Shown: positions 15,606 to 24,424 of the stretch, piece after piece | Position numbering within the stretch: position 1 is the stretch's first letter | Layout of the letters: each line of letters starts with the position of its first letter | Origin: Streptosporangiales bacterium | GTDB lineage: Bacteria > Actinomycetota > Actinomycetes > Streptosporangiales > WHSR01 | NCBI GenBank assembly: GCA_009379995.1 | Contig: WHSR01000063.1 | Span: 1-35,318 of the forward strand | Direction: 5' to 3' | Length of the DNA stretch: 35,318 nt | Translations under genes and position numbers: made by a program | The notes under the pieces: generated by a model | The model's database searches: none | Told to the model about the DNA's origin: nothing | Seen by the model: the letters and a program-made list of their open reading frames with translations, nothing else

Positions 15606-18142
15606 GACGTGCCAGCCGCCCTGTCGCACTCCTGCGCGCGGAGCGCCCGGACGATCCCGTCCCGGCCCTCCAGCAACAGCCGGCGCAGCGCGGGCGGAGG
15701 GTCCTGCCGCTCGATGTAGTCGTCGGTGAGCTGGATCGTACGGTCCTCGTTCAGCACCGCCGGGTACAGGCCGACCGCGAAGTTCTGCGCCATCTCGCCG
15801 GTCCACGACTCCCAGATCTCCCCGACGACCTCGAAGTACTTCTCGGCGTACGGGCGGAGCAGCGCCGCCTGGTCGGGGTGCTGGAAGCCGCTCACCAGCG
15901 CCCGCAGCACGGCGTTCGGAACCTGGCCCTCGATCAGCTGCCGCCAGGTCTCCGCCTTGGCCTCCGGCGTGGGGCGCAGCGCCCGACAGGTGGCCGCGTA
16001 GCGTTCTCCGATGGCCGTCCGGTCCCGGGCGAACTCCGTTTCGATATCCGGCTCGTCGGCGACGCCGCGGGCCACCAGCCGGCGCAGCAGCGCCCACCGC
16101 AGCTCGGTGTCCACCAGCAGTCCCTCGATGTCCGCCGAACCGTCCAGCAGGCCCCGCAGCAGCTCAAGCTGCTGCGGGGAGACGGCTACCTCGATGAAGG
16201 CCTGAGCGAAGGCGAGTTGGCGGTCGCTTCCGGGCTCGGCGGCGCCCAGCATCTCCTGCAGGGCGTCGGCGAGCTGCCGCGTCCCGGTCTCCCGCCAGGC
16301 CGGGTCCGCGTAGTTGTAGAGGACCATCCGAGCCTGCCGCAGGAGGGTCTGCAGCACGGTGATGTCGGACACTCCGCGGATGCCGGAAAGGACGAGCCGT
16401 ACGTAGTCGCGGGCAGGCATCTCCGCGTCGCGACACATGTCCCACGCCGCTCCCCAGCACAGCGCGCGGGGCAGCGACTCGCGGATCTCGGCGATGTGGC
16501 CGACCAGGGTACGCAGCGAGCCTTCGTCGAGCCGGAGCTTGGCGTAGGTCAGGTCGTCGTCGTTGAGCAGCACCAAATCGGGCCGCGGTTCCCCGAGGAG
16601 CTGCGCCACCTCGGTACGTTCGCCCACGACGTCCAGCTCCACCCGGCGCCGCCGCACGATCTCTCCGTAGGCCCGGTCGTACAACCCGACGGCCACCCGG
16701 TGGGAGCGCAGCGTCGGGTGTTCCGCCGGCGCCTCCTGGAGCACCGCGAACGACGTGAACCGCCCCTCGCCGTCGACCTCGAAGCCGGGCCGCAGCGTGT
16801 TGACGCCAGCAGTCTCCAGCCACTCCTTGGACCAAAGCGTCAGGTCCCGACCGGAGGTCTCCTCGAGCGCCGACAGCAGGTCCTGCAGGTTGGTGTTCCC
16901 CCAGGCGTGCCGCCGGAAGTAGGCGCGCATGGCGGCCAGGAACTCCTCGTGGCCCACCCAGGCGACGAGTTGAGCCAGCACCGAGGCACCCTTGGCGTAG
17001 GTGATGCCGTCGAAGTTCACCTCGACGGCGTGGATGTCCGGGATGTCGGCGGCGATCGGGTGGGTGGACGGCAGCTGATCCTGCCGATACGCCCAGGCCT
17101 TCCACAGGTTCGCGAACGTCGTCCAGCCCCCGCGCCAGCGCGTCGCCTCGGTCTGGCAGAGCACGCTCATGTACGTGGCGAACGACTCGTTGAGCCACAG
17201 GTCGTCCCACCACCGCATGGTGACCAGGTCGCCGAACCACATGTGCGCCATCTCGTGCAGGATCGTCTCGGCGCGGCGCTCGTACACCGCGTCGGTCACC
17301 CGTGACCGGAAGATGTAGTCCTCGAGGAAGGTGACAGCGCCGGCGTTCTCCATCGCCCCCGCGTTGAACTCGGGCACGAAGAGCTGGTCGTACTTGGCGA
17401 ACGGGTAGTCCATCCCGAACGCCTCCCGGTAGAAGTCGAGCCCCTGCTTGGTGATCTCGAAGATCGCGTCCGGGTCCAGGTGCTCGGCGAGCGACGCCCG
17501 GCAGTAGATCCCGAGCGGGATGCCCGCGTGCTCGTCCTGTGCGCTGTGGTACGGCCCGGCGATGATGGCCGTGATGTACGGCGAGATGCGCGGGGTGGGC
17601 GGGAAGTGCCATTTGGCCCTTCCGGCACCTGCCGCTTCGCCCGCGATGTCGGGGGCGTTGTTGGAGATCACCGTCCAGTCGTCCGGCGCGGTGACTGTGA
17701 ACTCGAAGGACGCCTTGAGGTCGGGCTGGTCGAAGCAGGTGTACATCCGGTGGGCGTCGGCCGTCTCGAACTGGGAGTAGAGGTAGACCTTGCCGTCTAC
17801 CGGGTCGGTGAAGCGGTGCAACCCCTCGCCGGTCCGCATGTACGCGCAGTCCGCGACGACGCGCAGCTCGTTGTCCGCGGCGAGGCCGGGCAGGGCGACG
17901 CGCTCGCCGGCAAACGCGGTGCCCACCTCGATGGGCCTGCCGTTGAGGGTGATCTCTCGTACCTCGGGCGCGGTCAGGTCGACGAAGGTCCCGACCCCCG
18001 GCTCCGCGCATCGGAACCGGATCACCGTCGTGGAGGAGAACGTCGATTCTCCACCGGTGAGGTCCAAGTCCACGGCGTACGACTCGACGGTCAGCAGCCG
18101 GGCACGCTCGCGTGCCTCGTCACGGGTCAGGTTCCCAGCCAC
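15602..18142 (-). CDS. pepN: aminopeptidase N (M1 zinc metallopeptidase)
   Basis: About 846 residues, the usual size for actinobacterial PepN. The exopeptidase motif GAMEN is at 262-266. The zinc site HEMAH at 296-300 has its third ligand Glu319 (LNESFA) exactly 18 residues on. The N-terminal beta domain starts NLTRDEARERA and the C-terminal ERAP1-like helical domain is complete. It removes N-terminal residues from peptides in the cytoplasm. An ATG at 18181 would add 13 residues, but its only Shine-Dalgarno-like bases abut it. The GTG at 18142 has GAAGGAG 10 nt upstream and gives the common MAGNLTRDEA start, so it is preferred. Confidence 0.94.
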   Translation of the reverse strand: MAGNLTRDEARERARLLTVESYAVDLDLTGGESTFSSTTVIRFRCAEPGVGTFVDLTAPEVREITLNGRPIEVGTAFAGERVALPGLAADNELRVVADCAYMRTGEGLHRFTDPVDGKVYLYSQFETADAHRMYTCFDQPDLKASFEFTVTAPDDWTVISNNAPDIAGEAAGAGRAKWHFPPTPRISPYITAIIAGPYHSAQDEHAGIPLGIYCRASLAEHLDPDAIFEITKQGLDFYREAFGMDYPFAKYDQLFVPEFNAGAMENAGAVTFLEDYIFRSRVTDAVYERRAETILHEMAHMWFGDLVTMRWWDDLWLNESFATYMSVLCQTEATRWRGGWTTFANLWKAWAYRQDQLPSTHPIAADIPDIHAVEVNFDGITYAKGASVLAQLVAWVGHEEFLAAMRAYFRRHAWGNTNLQDLLSALEETSGRDLTLWSKEWLETAGVNTLRPGFEVDGEGRFTSFAVLQEAPAEHPTLRSHRVAVGLYDRAYGEIVRRRRVELDVVGERTEVAQLLGEPRPDLVLLNDDDLTYAKLRLDEGSLRTLVGHIAEIRESLPRALCWGAAWDMCRDAEMPARDYVRLVLSGIRGVSDITVLQTLLRQARMVLYNYADPAWRETGTRQLADALQEMLGAAEPGSDRQLAFAQAFIEVAVSPQQLELLRGLLDGSADIEGLLVDTELRWALLRRLVARGVADEPDIETEFARDRTAIGERYAATCRALRPTPEAKAETWRQLIEGQVPNAVLRALVSGFQHPDQAALLRPYAEKYFEVVGEIWESWTGEMAQNFAVGLYPAVLNEDRTIQLTDDYIERQDPPPALRRLLLEGRDGIVRALRAQECDRAAGTS

Positions 18143-18267
18143 GTTCCCCAGGCTCCTTCGCAGGCTTTGTGTCGAAGGCATCTTCCCATGGGGTGAGGGA
18201 ATGCCGGTGCAGACGGGTGGGGTTGCGTTGGGTGGATGTCGCGACCGAAGCGGCGAGAGGAGAAGCG

Positions 18268-18888
18268 GTGTCTGATTCCGTGCGTACGCCGGTCGATTTC
18301 TGGTTCGACCCGCTCTGCCCGTGGGCGTGGATCACCTCCCGGTGGCTGCTCGAGGTGGAGAAGGAACGCCCCATCACGCCGCGGTGGCACGTGATGAGCC
18401 TGGCTGTCCTCAACGAGGGGCGGGACGAGTTGCCGGAGGAGTACCGCAAGAGGCTCGCGGAGACCGGATGGGGTCCGGTCCGGGTCTGCACCGCTGCGGC
18501 GCTCGAGCACGGCGAGCAGGTGCTCGGCCCCCTGTACACCGCCCTGGGCACCCGCTTCCACAACGAGGGCAAGCCCAGGGAGCGCGCCACCATCGAGGAG
18601 GCGTTGACCGATGTCGGCCTGCCGACGGCCCTGGCGAACGTCATAGAGTCGGCGGACTACGACGACGCTTTGCGCAAGTCCCACGACGACGGCATCGGCC
18701 GGGTGGGCCTCGAGGTCGGCACCCCTGTGATCAGCGTCGAAGGGACCTCCTTCTTCGGGCCGGTGGTCACCCCGATCCCCCGGGGTGCGGCCGCCGCACG
18801 GCTGTGGGACGGAGTGCTGCTCGTCGCGAACACCGACGGCTTCTTCGAGATCAAGCGCAGCCGTACCCGCAAGCCGGCTTTCGACTAG
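18268..18888 (+). CDS. DsbA-family protein, Rv2466c-like mycothiol-dependent reductase, single-cysteine active site
   Basis: 206 residues. The N-terminal VDFWFDPLCPWAWITSRW and later HVMSLAVLNEGRDELPEEY, HNEGKP and FFGPVVTPIPRG are signatures of the Rv2466c family, thioredoxin-fold oxidoreductases linked to mycothiol and nitro-prodrug reduction. The active site here is Cys17-Pro-Trp-Ala20, so the second cysteine of a CxxC pair is absent and a monothiol mechanism is implied. The GTG at 18268 has GAGGAGA upstream; longer in-frame starts lie in the pepN leader and are not supported. It ends inside a large inverted repeat shared with the convergent DUF429 gene. Confidence 0.88.
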   Translation: MSDSVRTPVDFWFDPLCPWAWITSRWLLEVEKERPITPRWHVMSLAVLNEGRDELPEEYRKRLAETGWGPVRVCTAAALEHGEQVLGPLYTALGTRFHNEGKPRERATIEEALTDVGLPTALANVIESADYDDALRKSHDDGIGRVGLEVGTPVISVEGTSFFGPVVTPIPRGAAAARLWDGVLLVANTDGFFEIKRSRTRKPAFD

Positions 18889-18964
18889 CTCGCCGAGATC
18901 TATACTGGGGGCCGGTTTTGTCCGGTTATGTACCCCCGCAACATAGATCTCGATGAAAAGCTAG
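18885..18964. terminator. 80-bp interrupted inverted repeat spanning two convergent stop codons
   Basis: CTAGCT (18885-18890) pairs with AGCTAG (18959-18964), and CGAGATCTAT (18894-18903) pairs with ATAGATCTCG (18943-18952). Inside them GGGGG pairs with CCCCC, and CCGG-TTTTGT-CCGG makes an apical stem. The TAG codons of both convergent genes lie in the outer arms. It is a bidirectional terminator. Confidence 0.75.
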
Positions 18965-19644
18965 AAGACGATCTCCATCCGGAGGCCGCGGGTGTCGCGC
19001 GGCGTATCGTCGGCGGGCAGCATCTCCGCCTCGCCCTTGTGCCAGCGGCGCGCGCTCCAGGCGGCGACGAGCGCGTCTAGGGCGTCGTCCGGCCGCGCCG
19101 GCCGCGGGGCGCCGCGCAGGGCGGCCTCGGGATCGGCGATCCAGCCGGCGAGCGCCCGAAGCCGGGCGGACCGTCCGGCTGCCGTGCGCTTCGACGGCAG
19201 CACGGCCCCGGCGAGCCGGGCGAAGCTCACCTCGGGATGCACCTCCACCACGCGGGACTGCAGCCGTGGATTGATCACCGCATCGACGTCGGCGATCCGC
19301 GGCACCAGATTCCAGGTTTGGCGGGCGAGGGCACGGCCGCAGGCGGCGCGAGACAGCGCGCACGCGTCGCCGTAGGTCGCCGCGCCGAGAACGGTCCGTA
19401 CCGGCGCTGGGAAGACCGACGAGCGACGCGGCCCGAGAAGTCGCCGGGCAGCGACGTCACAGGACCGGGGGCCGACCGTGGGCAGCCCGATGGGGATGTC
19501 GATGCCGGTCGCCCGGCTGTCCACGGCCAGGATCGCGCGTGCGTCCGGGAACAGGCGCCACTCGACCCCTCCGTCGCGGTCGACCAGTGCACCGATCCAG
19601 CCGCCCGGACAGCCGTCGACCCCGAGGACTTCGCTAACGCTCAT
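18961..19644 (-). CDS. DUF429 predicted nuclease (RNase H-like fold)
   Basis: 227 residues. The N-terminal VLGVDGCPGGWIGALVDRDG is the DUF429 signature, with the conserved Asp of an RNase H-like fold. Further motifs are ATGIDIPIGLP, RRSSVFPAPVRTVL, VVEVHPEVSFARLAG and the C-terminal PDDALDALVAAWSARRW. The family is predicted to be a nuclease from fold comparison; no reaction has been established that I can cite. The ATG at 19644 is divergent from rpiB, with 27 bp between the two starts, so they share a very short promoter region. Confidence 0.85.
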   Translation of the reverse strand: MSVSEVLGVDGCPGGWIGALVDRDGGVEWRLFPDARAILAVDSRATGIDIPIGLPTVGPRSCDVAARRLLGPRRSSVFPAPVRTVLGAATYGDACALSRAACGRALARQTWNLVPRIADVDAVINPRLQSRVVEVHPEVSFARLAGAVLPSKRTAAGRSARLRALAGWIADPEAALRGAPRPARPDDALDALVAAWSARRWHKGEAEMLPADDTPRDTRGLRMEIVF

Positions 19645-19671
19645 CGCCGCTCACCTGCCAGACTTTCCGCC

Positions 19672-20142
19672 ATGCGGATCTATCTCGGGTCCGACCACGC
19701 CGGCTACCAGCTAAAGGACCGGCTGATCGGATGGTTGACCGCGCGCGGGCACGAGACGGTCGACTGCGGGGCCGCTGCCTACAACGAGGACGACGACTAC
19801 CCTCCCTACATCCTGCGCGCCGCGCTGCGCGCGGCGGATGATCCGGGGAGCTTTGGGGTGGTGCTCGGCGGTTCCGGCAACGGCGAGGCGATGGCGGCGA
19901 ACAAGGTCAAGGGTGCCCGGGCCGCGCTCGTGTGGAACGAGGAGACCGCCCGGCTTGCCCGTGAGCACAACGACGCCAACGTCATCTCTCTCGGCGCCCG
20001 ACTGCACACGGCCGAGGAGGCAATCCACCTGGTCGCGGTCTTTCTCGACACGCCCTTCTCCGGTGCGAAGCGGCACCGGAGGCGGCTGGCGATGCTGGAC
20101 CGCTACGAGGAGACCGGTGAGCTGCCGGCGTCGCCCGGTTGA
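19672..20142 (+). CDS. rpiB: ribose-5-phosphate isomerase B
   Basis: 156 residues, normal for RpiB, which interconverts ribose-5-phosphate and ribulose-5-phosphate in the pentose phosphate pathway. It starts MRIYLGSDHAGYQLK, with the phosphate/ring-binding Asp8-His9. The catalytic-loop GGSGNGEAMAANKVKGARAA carries a Ser (residue 68) where many bacteria have Cys, as in mycobacterial-type RpiB. REHNDANVISLGAR and a C-terminal HRRRLAMLDRYE complete the fold. The ATG at 19672 is the correct start because the family begins at this strand. Its TGA is followed immediately by an in-frame ATG of a small gene. Confidence 0.95.
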   Translation: MRIYLGSDHAGYQLKDRLIGWLTARGHETVDCGAAAYNEDDDYPPYILRAALRAADDPGSFGVVLGGSGNGEAMAANKVKGARAALVWNEETARLAREHNDANVISLGARLHTAEEAIHLVAVFLDTPFSGAKRHRRRLAMLDRYEETGELPASPG

Positions 20143-20343
20143 ATGGCCAATACACGAGAGGACGATGCACCCGTGGAGGACGTGCGTGTCGTGCAGGCGA
20201 CACCGTCCGGCTCCGCGTGCTCGATCTTCTTCGGAACCGGGATCGTGGACACGCCGCCGGGATCTGTGCAGGGCACACAGCTTGTCGTGTCCGACGTCGA
20301 CGGCAACGGCTGGGTGTTGCAGGAAAGCCCCGCCCACGACTGA
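20143..20343 (+). CDS. small hypothetical protein directly after rpiB
   Basis: 66 residues from the ATG at 20143, which abuts the rpiB TGA and is in the same frame. A GTG at 20173 with GAGAGGA upstream would give 56 residues and may be the true start. The composition is ordinary for a folded small protein: a hydrophobic ACSIFFGTGIVDTPPG stretch and QLVVSDVDGNGWVLQ. There are no cysteine pairs, signal peptide or membrane segment. I do not recognise a family. Codon bias (G/C at third positions) supports coding. Confidence 0.5.
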   Translation: MANTREDDAPVEDVRVVQATPSGSACSIFFGTGIVDTPPGSVQGTQLVVSDVDGNGWVLQESPAHD

Positions 20344-20370
20344 ACCGACCAGAACGGGGGTCCGCCGATC

Positions 20371-21214
20371 GTGCTCGCGATAGTCCTGGCACTCGCATCG
20401 AGCTTGGCCTACGGGCTGTCCGACTTCCTCGGCGGCGTCAAGAGTCGTTCGGTGGCGCTGCTCGGTGTCCTGTTGGTGTCGCAGGGCAGTGCGCTCGTCC
20501 TGCTCGTCGCGATACTCCTCGCCTCCGGCGGCCGGCCGCCGGACGGTGCGTACCTGTTGTTCGCGGCGCTCGCCGGGGTGAGCGAGACGGTCGGCGTCGC
20601 GGCCCTCTACCGTGGTCTCGCCGTCGGGGTGATGAGCATCGTCGCGCCGGTCGCGGCCACGGCGCCGGTAGTTCCCGTGGTCGCGGGGGCGATGCTCGGG
20701 GAGCTCCCCGGGGCCGATCCAGGGTGTCGGCATCATGTTCGCGGTCGTGGGCATCGTGCTGAGCTCGCGTGCGCGGTCCGCGGCGGGTCCGGTGGCGGGC
20801 GGGGTGGCCGCGAGCGTCGTTCTCGGGTTGCTGTCCGCGTTCGGCTTCGGGAGCTTCTACGTGGCCATGGACGCGGCGAGCGAGGGCGGCGTCCCGTGGG
20901 CGCTGTTCGTCGCCCGGCTAACCGCGGTCGTGATCTTCGTCGTCGCCGCCTCCGTCATCCGGTCGCCGCTGGCCGTAGGGCGTGCCGATTTCCCGGTGCT
21001 CGCGCTGATCGGGGTTCTCATCGTGAGCGCGGACGCGATGTACGCAGTAGCTTCCACCCTGGGACTGTTGGGCGTGGTTGCGGTGCTGAGCTCGCTCTAC
21101 CCGCTGGTCACGATCGGTCTGGCTCGCCTCTACCTGCATGAGCGCCTGGCGCGGCCGCAGCAGCTCGGCATCGCCTTGTGCCTTTGCGGGGCGGTGGCCC
21201 TCTCAGCCGCGTGA
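20371..21214 (+). pseudogene. EamA/DMT-family transporter, single-base frameshift
   Basis: Ten-helix drug/metabolite transporter, about 280 residues when corrected. The first frame from the GTG at 20371 covers helices 1-4 (SSLAYGLSDFLGG; VGVMSIVAPVAATAPVVPVV) up to GELPG. The second half, IMFAVVGIVLSS through YLHERLARPQQLGIALCLCG, is in another frame. One extra G in the run at 20710-20713 (CCCCGGGG) explains the break; without it the text reads GELPGPIQGVGIMF. The span is 844 nt, one more than 281 codons. Both halves are well preserved, so a base-calling error is likely. The family exports or imports small metabolites; the substrate is unknown. Its end overlaps the convergent small gene by 12 bp. 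Confidence 0.85.
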
Positions 21215-21394
21215 ACCCTCCGCCGGCCCCTCTTCGTCCGGGGGGTTCTGCGACCGGGTGGTTTCGCGGTCCCGGCCGGCGGGAGTTTCCGTCCGTTCTT
21301 CGACGGCGGCTTCGTCCTCCGGGCGGGGACGGGACACGTCGCGGGCGCGCATAGCGGCGCGGAAGCCCACCCGCGACCCTCCGGTCTGTGCCAT
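21203..21394 (-). CDS. small hydrophilic conserved-looking protein
   Basis: 63 residues, very basic at the N-terminus (MAQTGGSRVGFRAAMRARDV), then Glu/Arg/Pro-rich and probably disordered. The ATG at 21394 is preceded by GGAGGTGAT, a near-complete anti-16S match about 4 nt away, which is the best Shine-Dalgarno in this neighbourhood and the main reason to call it. A -35/-10-like pair lies upstream at 21422-21451. The function is unknown. It overlaps the end of the EamA gene tail-to-tail by 12 bp and is divergent from the SpoIIE phosphatase gene. Confidence 0.65.
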   Translation of the reverse strand: MAQTGGSRVGFRAAMRARDVSRPRPEDEAAVEERTETPAGRDRETTRSQNPPDEEGPAEGSRG

Positions 21395-21421
21395 ACGATC
21401 ACCTCCGTCAAAAGCCTAGCG

Positions 21422-21451
21422 AGCATAATGTCTTTCGTGGCAGGGCAACAA
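21422..21451 (-). promoter_or_regulatory. possible sigma70-type promoter of the 63-residue protein gene
   Basis: On the minus strand TTGTTG (21451-21446) and TATGCT (21427-21422) are separated by 18 bp, and the ATG at 21394 lies about 20 bp beyond an expected start point. Both hexamers deviate from consensus. Confidence 0.4.
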
Positions 21452-21559
21452 AGTTCCGCTATCGGATTATTTCCGCGAAATTGACTATTACCGCAGCTCG
21501 GGACCATGTTCTCAGGCACGTGGCCGGGTGACGTAAGTGATCGGTACAGTGCCCCCATC

Positions 21560-22675
21560 ATGGTTTCCCGGCTTGCGTCCTCGACATTTTTCACCGCCCG
21601 GTCCGGCGGTGTGCGGCTCCGTATTGGCGCCGCGGTCCGGCGCAGGCCGGTCACCCGGAATCACGTGGCTCTCGCCGGGCTGGTGGGCACGGCGGCGAGC
21701 ATCGGCATCGCCGCGGTGGAGGTATCGGAGGGCTGGTTCCCGCCCAGCGCGTTGGTCCTCCCGGTTCTTGCCGGCGGCCTGCTGCTGCGGGTGCGCAGCC
21801 TTGCCGTGCTGCTGGCGGCGGTGGCGCTCGCCCTCGCCTACGACGCGGCGAGTCTGGGCGTCGGGCGGGTAGGCGGTGGACTTGTCGCGACCGTGGCCGT
21901 CACGGCGGTGGTCGCCGTTCTCCTGGCCCGCGCCCGGGAGGAGATCGGCGTGCAGGGGTTGCGGGGCGAACAGATGCTCCTGGAGCTCCGCGACCGGCTG
22001 AAGGCGCAGGGTGAGCTGCCGCGGCTGCCCGCCGAGTGGGAGGCGCAGGTCGTGTTGGGCCAGGCCGGTGGCTCCTCGTTCGGCGGGGACTTCGTCGTCT
22101 CCGCGCTGTCCGCGGACAGGCGGACGCTCGAGGTGGCGGTCGTGGACGTGTCCGGCAAGGGCGTGGACGCGGGGACCCGTGCCCTCCTGCTGTCCGGTGC
22201 CGCCGGCGGGCTGCTCGCGTCGATGCCGTGCGAGCGGTTCCTCGCGGCGGCCAACGCCTACCTGCTGCGCCAGGGCTGGGAGGAAGGGTTCGCCACGGCG
22301 GTCCACCTCGCCCTCGACCTGTACACCGGGTCGTACGTCATCGAGTCGGCGGGGCATCCACCGCCGGTGCAGTTCGCGGCGGGCAGCGGAACGTGGCGGG
22401 TGACGGCCGGCGGGGGCACGGCGCTCGGGGTGCTGTCCGACGTCGCCTCTACGCCGGAACGCGGCGTGCTGCGCACCGGCGACGCGCTGCTGCTCTACAC
22501 CGACGGGCTCATCGAGACGCCCGGACGGGACATCGAGCTCGGCATCGACCGGCTGCTGGGTCGGGCGGAGTGCCTGGTCACGCGCGGCTTCCGTGATGGC
22601 GCGGGTGAACTGGCCGCCGCGCTGTCCTCCCCGAACCGCGACGACTGCGCCATCGTCCTCATCTGGCGCACCTGA
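21560..22675 (+). CDS. membrane-anchored PP2C/SpoIIE-type protein serine/threonine phosphatase
   Basis: About 371 residues. The N-terminal half has two to four membrane segments (HVALAGLVGTAASIGIAAVE; ALVLPVLAGGLLLRV; GLVATVAVTAVVAVLL). A linker helix (GEQMLLELRDRLKAQGELP) leads to a SpoIIE domain: GGSSFGGDFVVSALS, VAVVDVSGKGVDAG with the metal-binding Asp, IESAGHPPPVQF, DALLLYTDGLIETPG and DDCAIVLI. Such enzymes dephosphorylate anti-anti-sigma factors in partner-switching circuits. There is no sensory PAS/GAF domain, so the membrane part may sense. The start is uncertain: an ATG at 21506 would add 18 residues but overlaps a TTGACT (21481) promoter region, and neither start has a clear ribosome site. 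No anti-sigma partner is adjacent. Confidence 0.88.
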   Translation: MVSRLASSTFFTARSGGVRLRIGAAVRRRPVTRNHVALAGLVGTAASIGIAAVEVSEGWFPPSALVLPVLAGGLLLRVRSLAVLLAAVALALAYDAASLGVGRVGGGLVATVAVTAVVAVLLARAREEIGVQGLRGEQMLLELRDRLKAQGELPRLPAEWEAQVVLGQAGGSSFGGDFVVSALSADRRTLEVAVVDVSGKGVDAGTRALLLSGAAGGLLASMPCERFLAAANAYLLRQGWEEGFATAVHLALDLYTGSYVIESAGHPPPVQFAAGSGTWRVTAGGGTALGVLSDVASTPERGVLRTGDALLLYTDGLIETPGRDIELGIDRLLGRAECLVTRGFRDGAGELAAALSSPNRDDCAIVLIWRT

Positions 22676-22777
22676 GGCCGCCGTCGCCGTTCATCACGCC
22701 CTTCCGGCCCCTTGCGCGGACGCGGCCTGGCAAGGTGGTCTTCAGACCTTCCCGGTGGGCTAGGACGGAGGTAACCG

Positions 22778-24424
22778 GTGGCGGCTCGCACGGCTGGGCA
22801 GCCCACCCTGCTGCGCTCCAGTGCCGTAATGGCAGCGGGCACTGTCGTGTCGCGGGCCACCGGGTTCGCCCGAACCGCGGCGATCGCCTTCGCGCTCGGC
22901 ACCGGTCCTCTCGGCGACGCCTTCAACACCGCCCTGATCATCCCGTTCATCGTCTTCGACCTGCTGCTCGGCGGGATCCTGCAGAGCGTAGTGGTGCCGG
23001 TTCTGGTCCGCCGCCGCAAGCAGGATCCGGATCAGGGGCAGGCGTACGAGCAGCGGCTGTTCAGCCTCGTCCTGTTGGTGTTGCTGGGGATCACGGCGCT
23101 GGCCGTGGCCGCCGCTGGCCTGCTCATCGGGCTCTATACGGGGAAGTTCACGCCCGAACAGCAGAGCCTGGCGGTCACGTTCGCCCGCTTCTTCCTGGTT
23201 CAGATCTTCTTCGTTGGTCTGGGTGGCCTCTGCGGGGCGATGCTCAACACCCGGGGGCGGTTCGGTGCACCGATGTGGGCGCCGGTGCTGAACAACCTGG
23301 TGATCATCGCGGTCGCGGGCCTGTTTCTCGCCGTCACCCGCGGCTCGGCGACAGTGGAGAGCATCACGCCGGGGCAGGTGCGGTTTCTCGGCCTCGGCGT
23401 CACGTGCGGGATGGTGGTGCAGGCGGCGGTCCTGGTGGTGGCTCTGCGCGCCGCGGGCTTCCGGCCCCGGCCGCGGTTCGACTTCCGGCACGCCGGCCTC
23501 GGTGAGATCGGGCGCCTGGCGAGCTGGATGCTGGCCTACATCGTGGCGACCCAGGTCGGATTCCTGGTCATCACGAACCTCGCCACGCGCGCTGGCCGGG
23601 TCGCGCACACCGAAGGTGTTCCGTACGGCGCCGGGTTCACCCCGTACAACTACGCCTACCAGCTCTTTCAGCTGCCGTACGCGATCGTCGCCGTCTCGGT
23701 GATCACCGCGCTGCTGCCCCGGTTGAGTGGCTACGCCACCGAGCGCCGCTACGACCTGCTACGCGAGGAGTTCTCCCGGGGGCTGCGGATGACGGCGGTG
23801 GTCATCGCGCCGGGTGCGCTGGTGATGGCCGCCCTCGGGCCTCCCATCGCGGTACTGCTCTTCGGCCACTTCAACACCTCGGGCGCGGATGCGCGGTTCA
23901 TCGGGCAGGTGTTGACGGCGTTCGCACTGGGCTTGATGCCCTTCTCCGTGTTCCAGTTGCTGCTGCGGGTGTTCTACGCGCTGCACGACACCCGCACCCC
24001 CGCGTTCATCAGCGTGGCGAACGTCGCGGTGAGTGCGGGGGTGGGTTTGCTGTCCTATGTGCTGCTGCCGCCCGGTGCGATTGTGGTGGGCCTGGCGGCC
24101 GGTTTCGGGCTGTCGTACGTGGTGGGCTGCGTCATCGCGTGGACGACACTGAGCCGCCGGCTGGGCGGGATGGACGGCCGGCGGGTGGTCCGCGCCCTGG
24201 TACGGCTGCACCTGGCAGCGGTACCCAGCCTGGTCGTGGCGCTCGCCGCCTCGCTGGCGCTGCAGCCGGCGTTCGGTACGGGCACGCTGCACGCCGCGCT
24301 GGCCATCGGCGTGGGCGGTGGCCTCGCCGCGGGCCTGTACCTGCTCGCCGCCCGCGTGTTGCGCGCGACGGAGATCACCGAGATGCTGGCCACGGTGCGG
24401 GCTCGCCTGCCCGGCCGTGCCTAG
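22778..24424 (+). CDS. murJ: MurJ/MviN-family lipid II flippase
   Basis: 548 residues with about 14 membrane helices (MOP superfamily). It starts LRSSAVMAAGTVVSRATGFAR, the conserved MurJ start, followed by GPLGDAFNTALIIPFIVFDLL, GAMLNTRGRFGAPMWAPVLNN, FTPYNYAYQLFQLPYAIVAV and LRVFYALHDTRTPA. It translocates the peptidoglycan precursor lipid II. It lacks the long cytoplasmic kinase-like tail of mycobacterial MviN, so it may be the shorter actinobacterial paralogue. The GTG at 22778 has GGAGGT about 5 nt upstream. The end is convergent with the aldo/keto reductase, and both stops lie in a small inverted repeat. Confidence 0.9.
   Translation: MAARTAGQPTLLRSSAVMAAGTVVSRATGFARTAAIAFALGTGPLGDAFNTALIIPFIVFDLLLGGILQSVVVPVLVRRRKQDPDQGQAYEQRLFSLVLLVLLGITALAVAAAGLLIGLYTGKFTPEQQSLAVTFARFFLVQIFFVGLGGLCGAMLNTRGRFGAPMWAPVLNNLVIIAVAGLFLAVTRGSATVESITPGQVRFLGLGVTCGMVVQAAVLVVALRAAGFRPRPRFDFRHAGLGEIGRLASWMLAYIVATQVGFLVITNLATRAGRVAHTEGVPYGAGFTPYNYAYQLFQLPYAIVAVSVITALLPRLSGYATERRYDLLREEFSRGLRMTAVVIAPGALVMAALGPPIAVLLFGHFNTSGADARFIGQVLTAFALGLMPFSVFQLLLRVFYALHDTRTPAFISVANVAVSAGVGLLSYVLLPPGAIVVGLAAGFGLSYVVGCVIAWTTLSRRLGGMDGRRVVRALVRLHLAAVPSLVVALAASLALQPAFGTGTLHAALAIGVGGGLAAGLYLLAARVLRATEITEMLATVRARLPGRA

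Noticed and set aside
15482..17305. A 607-codon open frame on the plus strand opposite pepN
   Set aside because: Its composition (Arg, Val, Gln, His rich, no hydrophobic periodicity) is typical of an antisense shadow. PepN on the other strand has all catalytic motifs.
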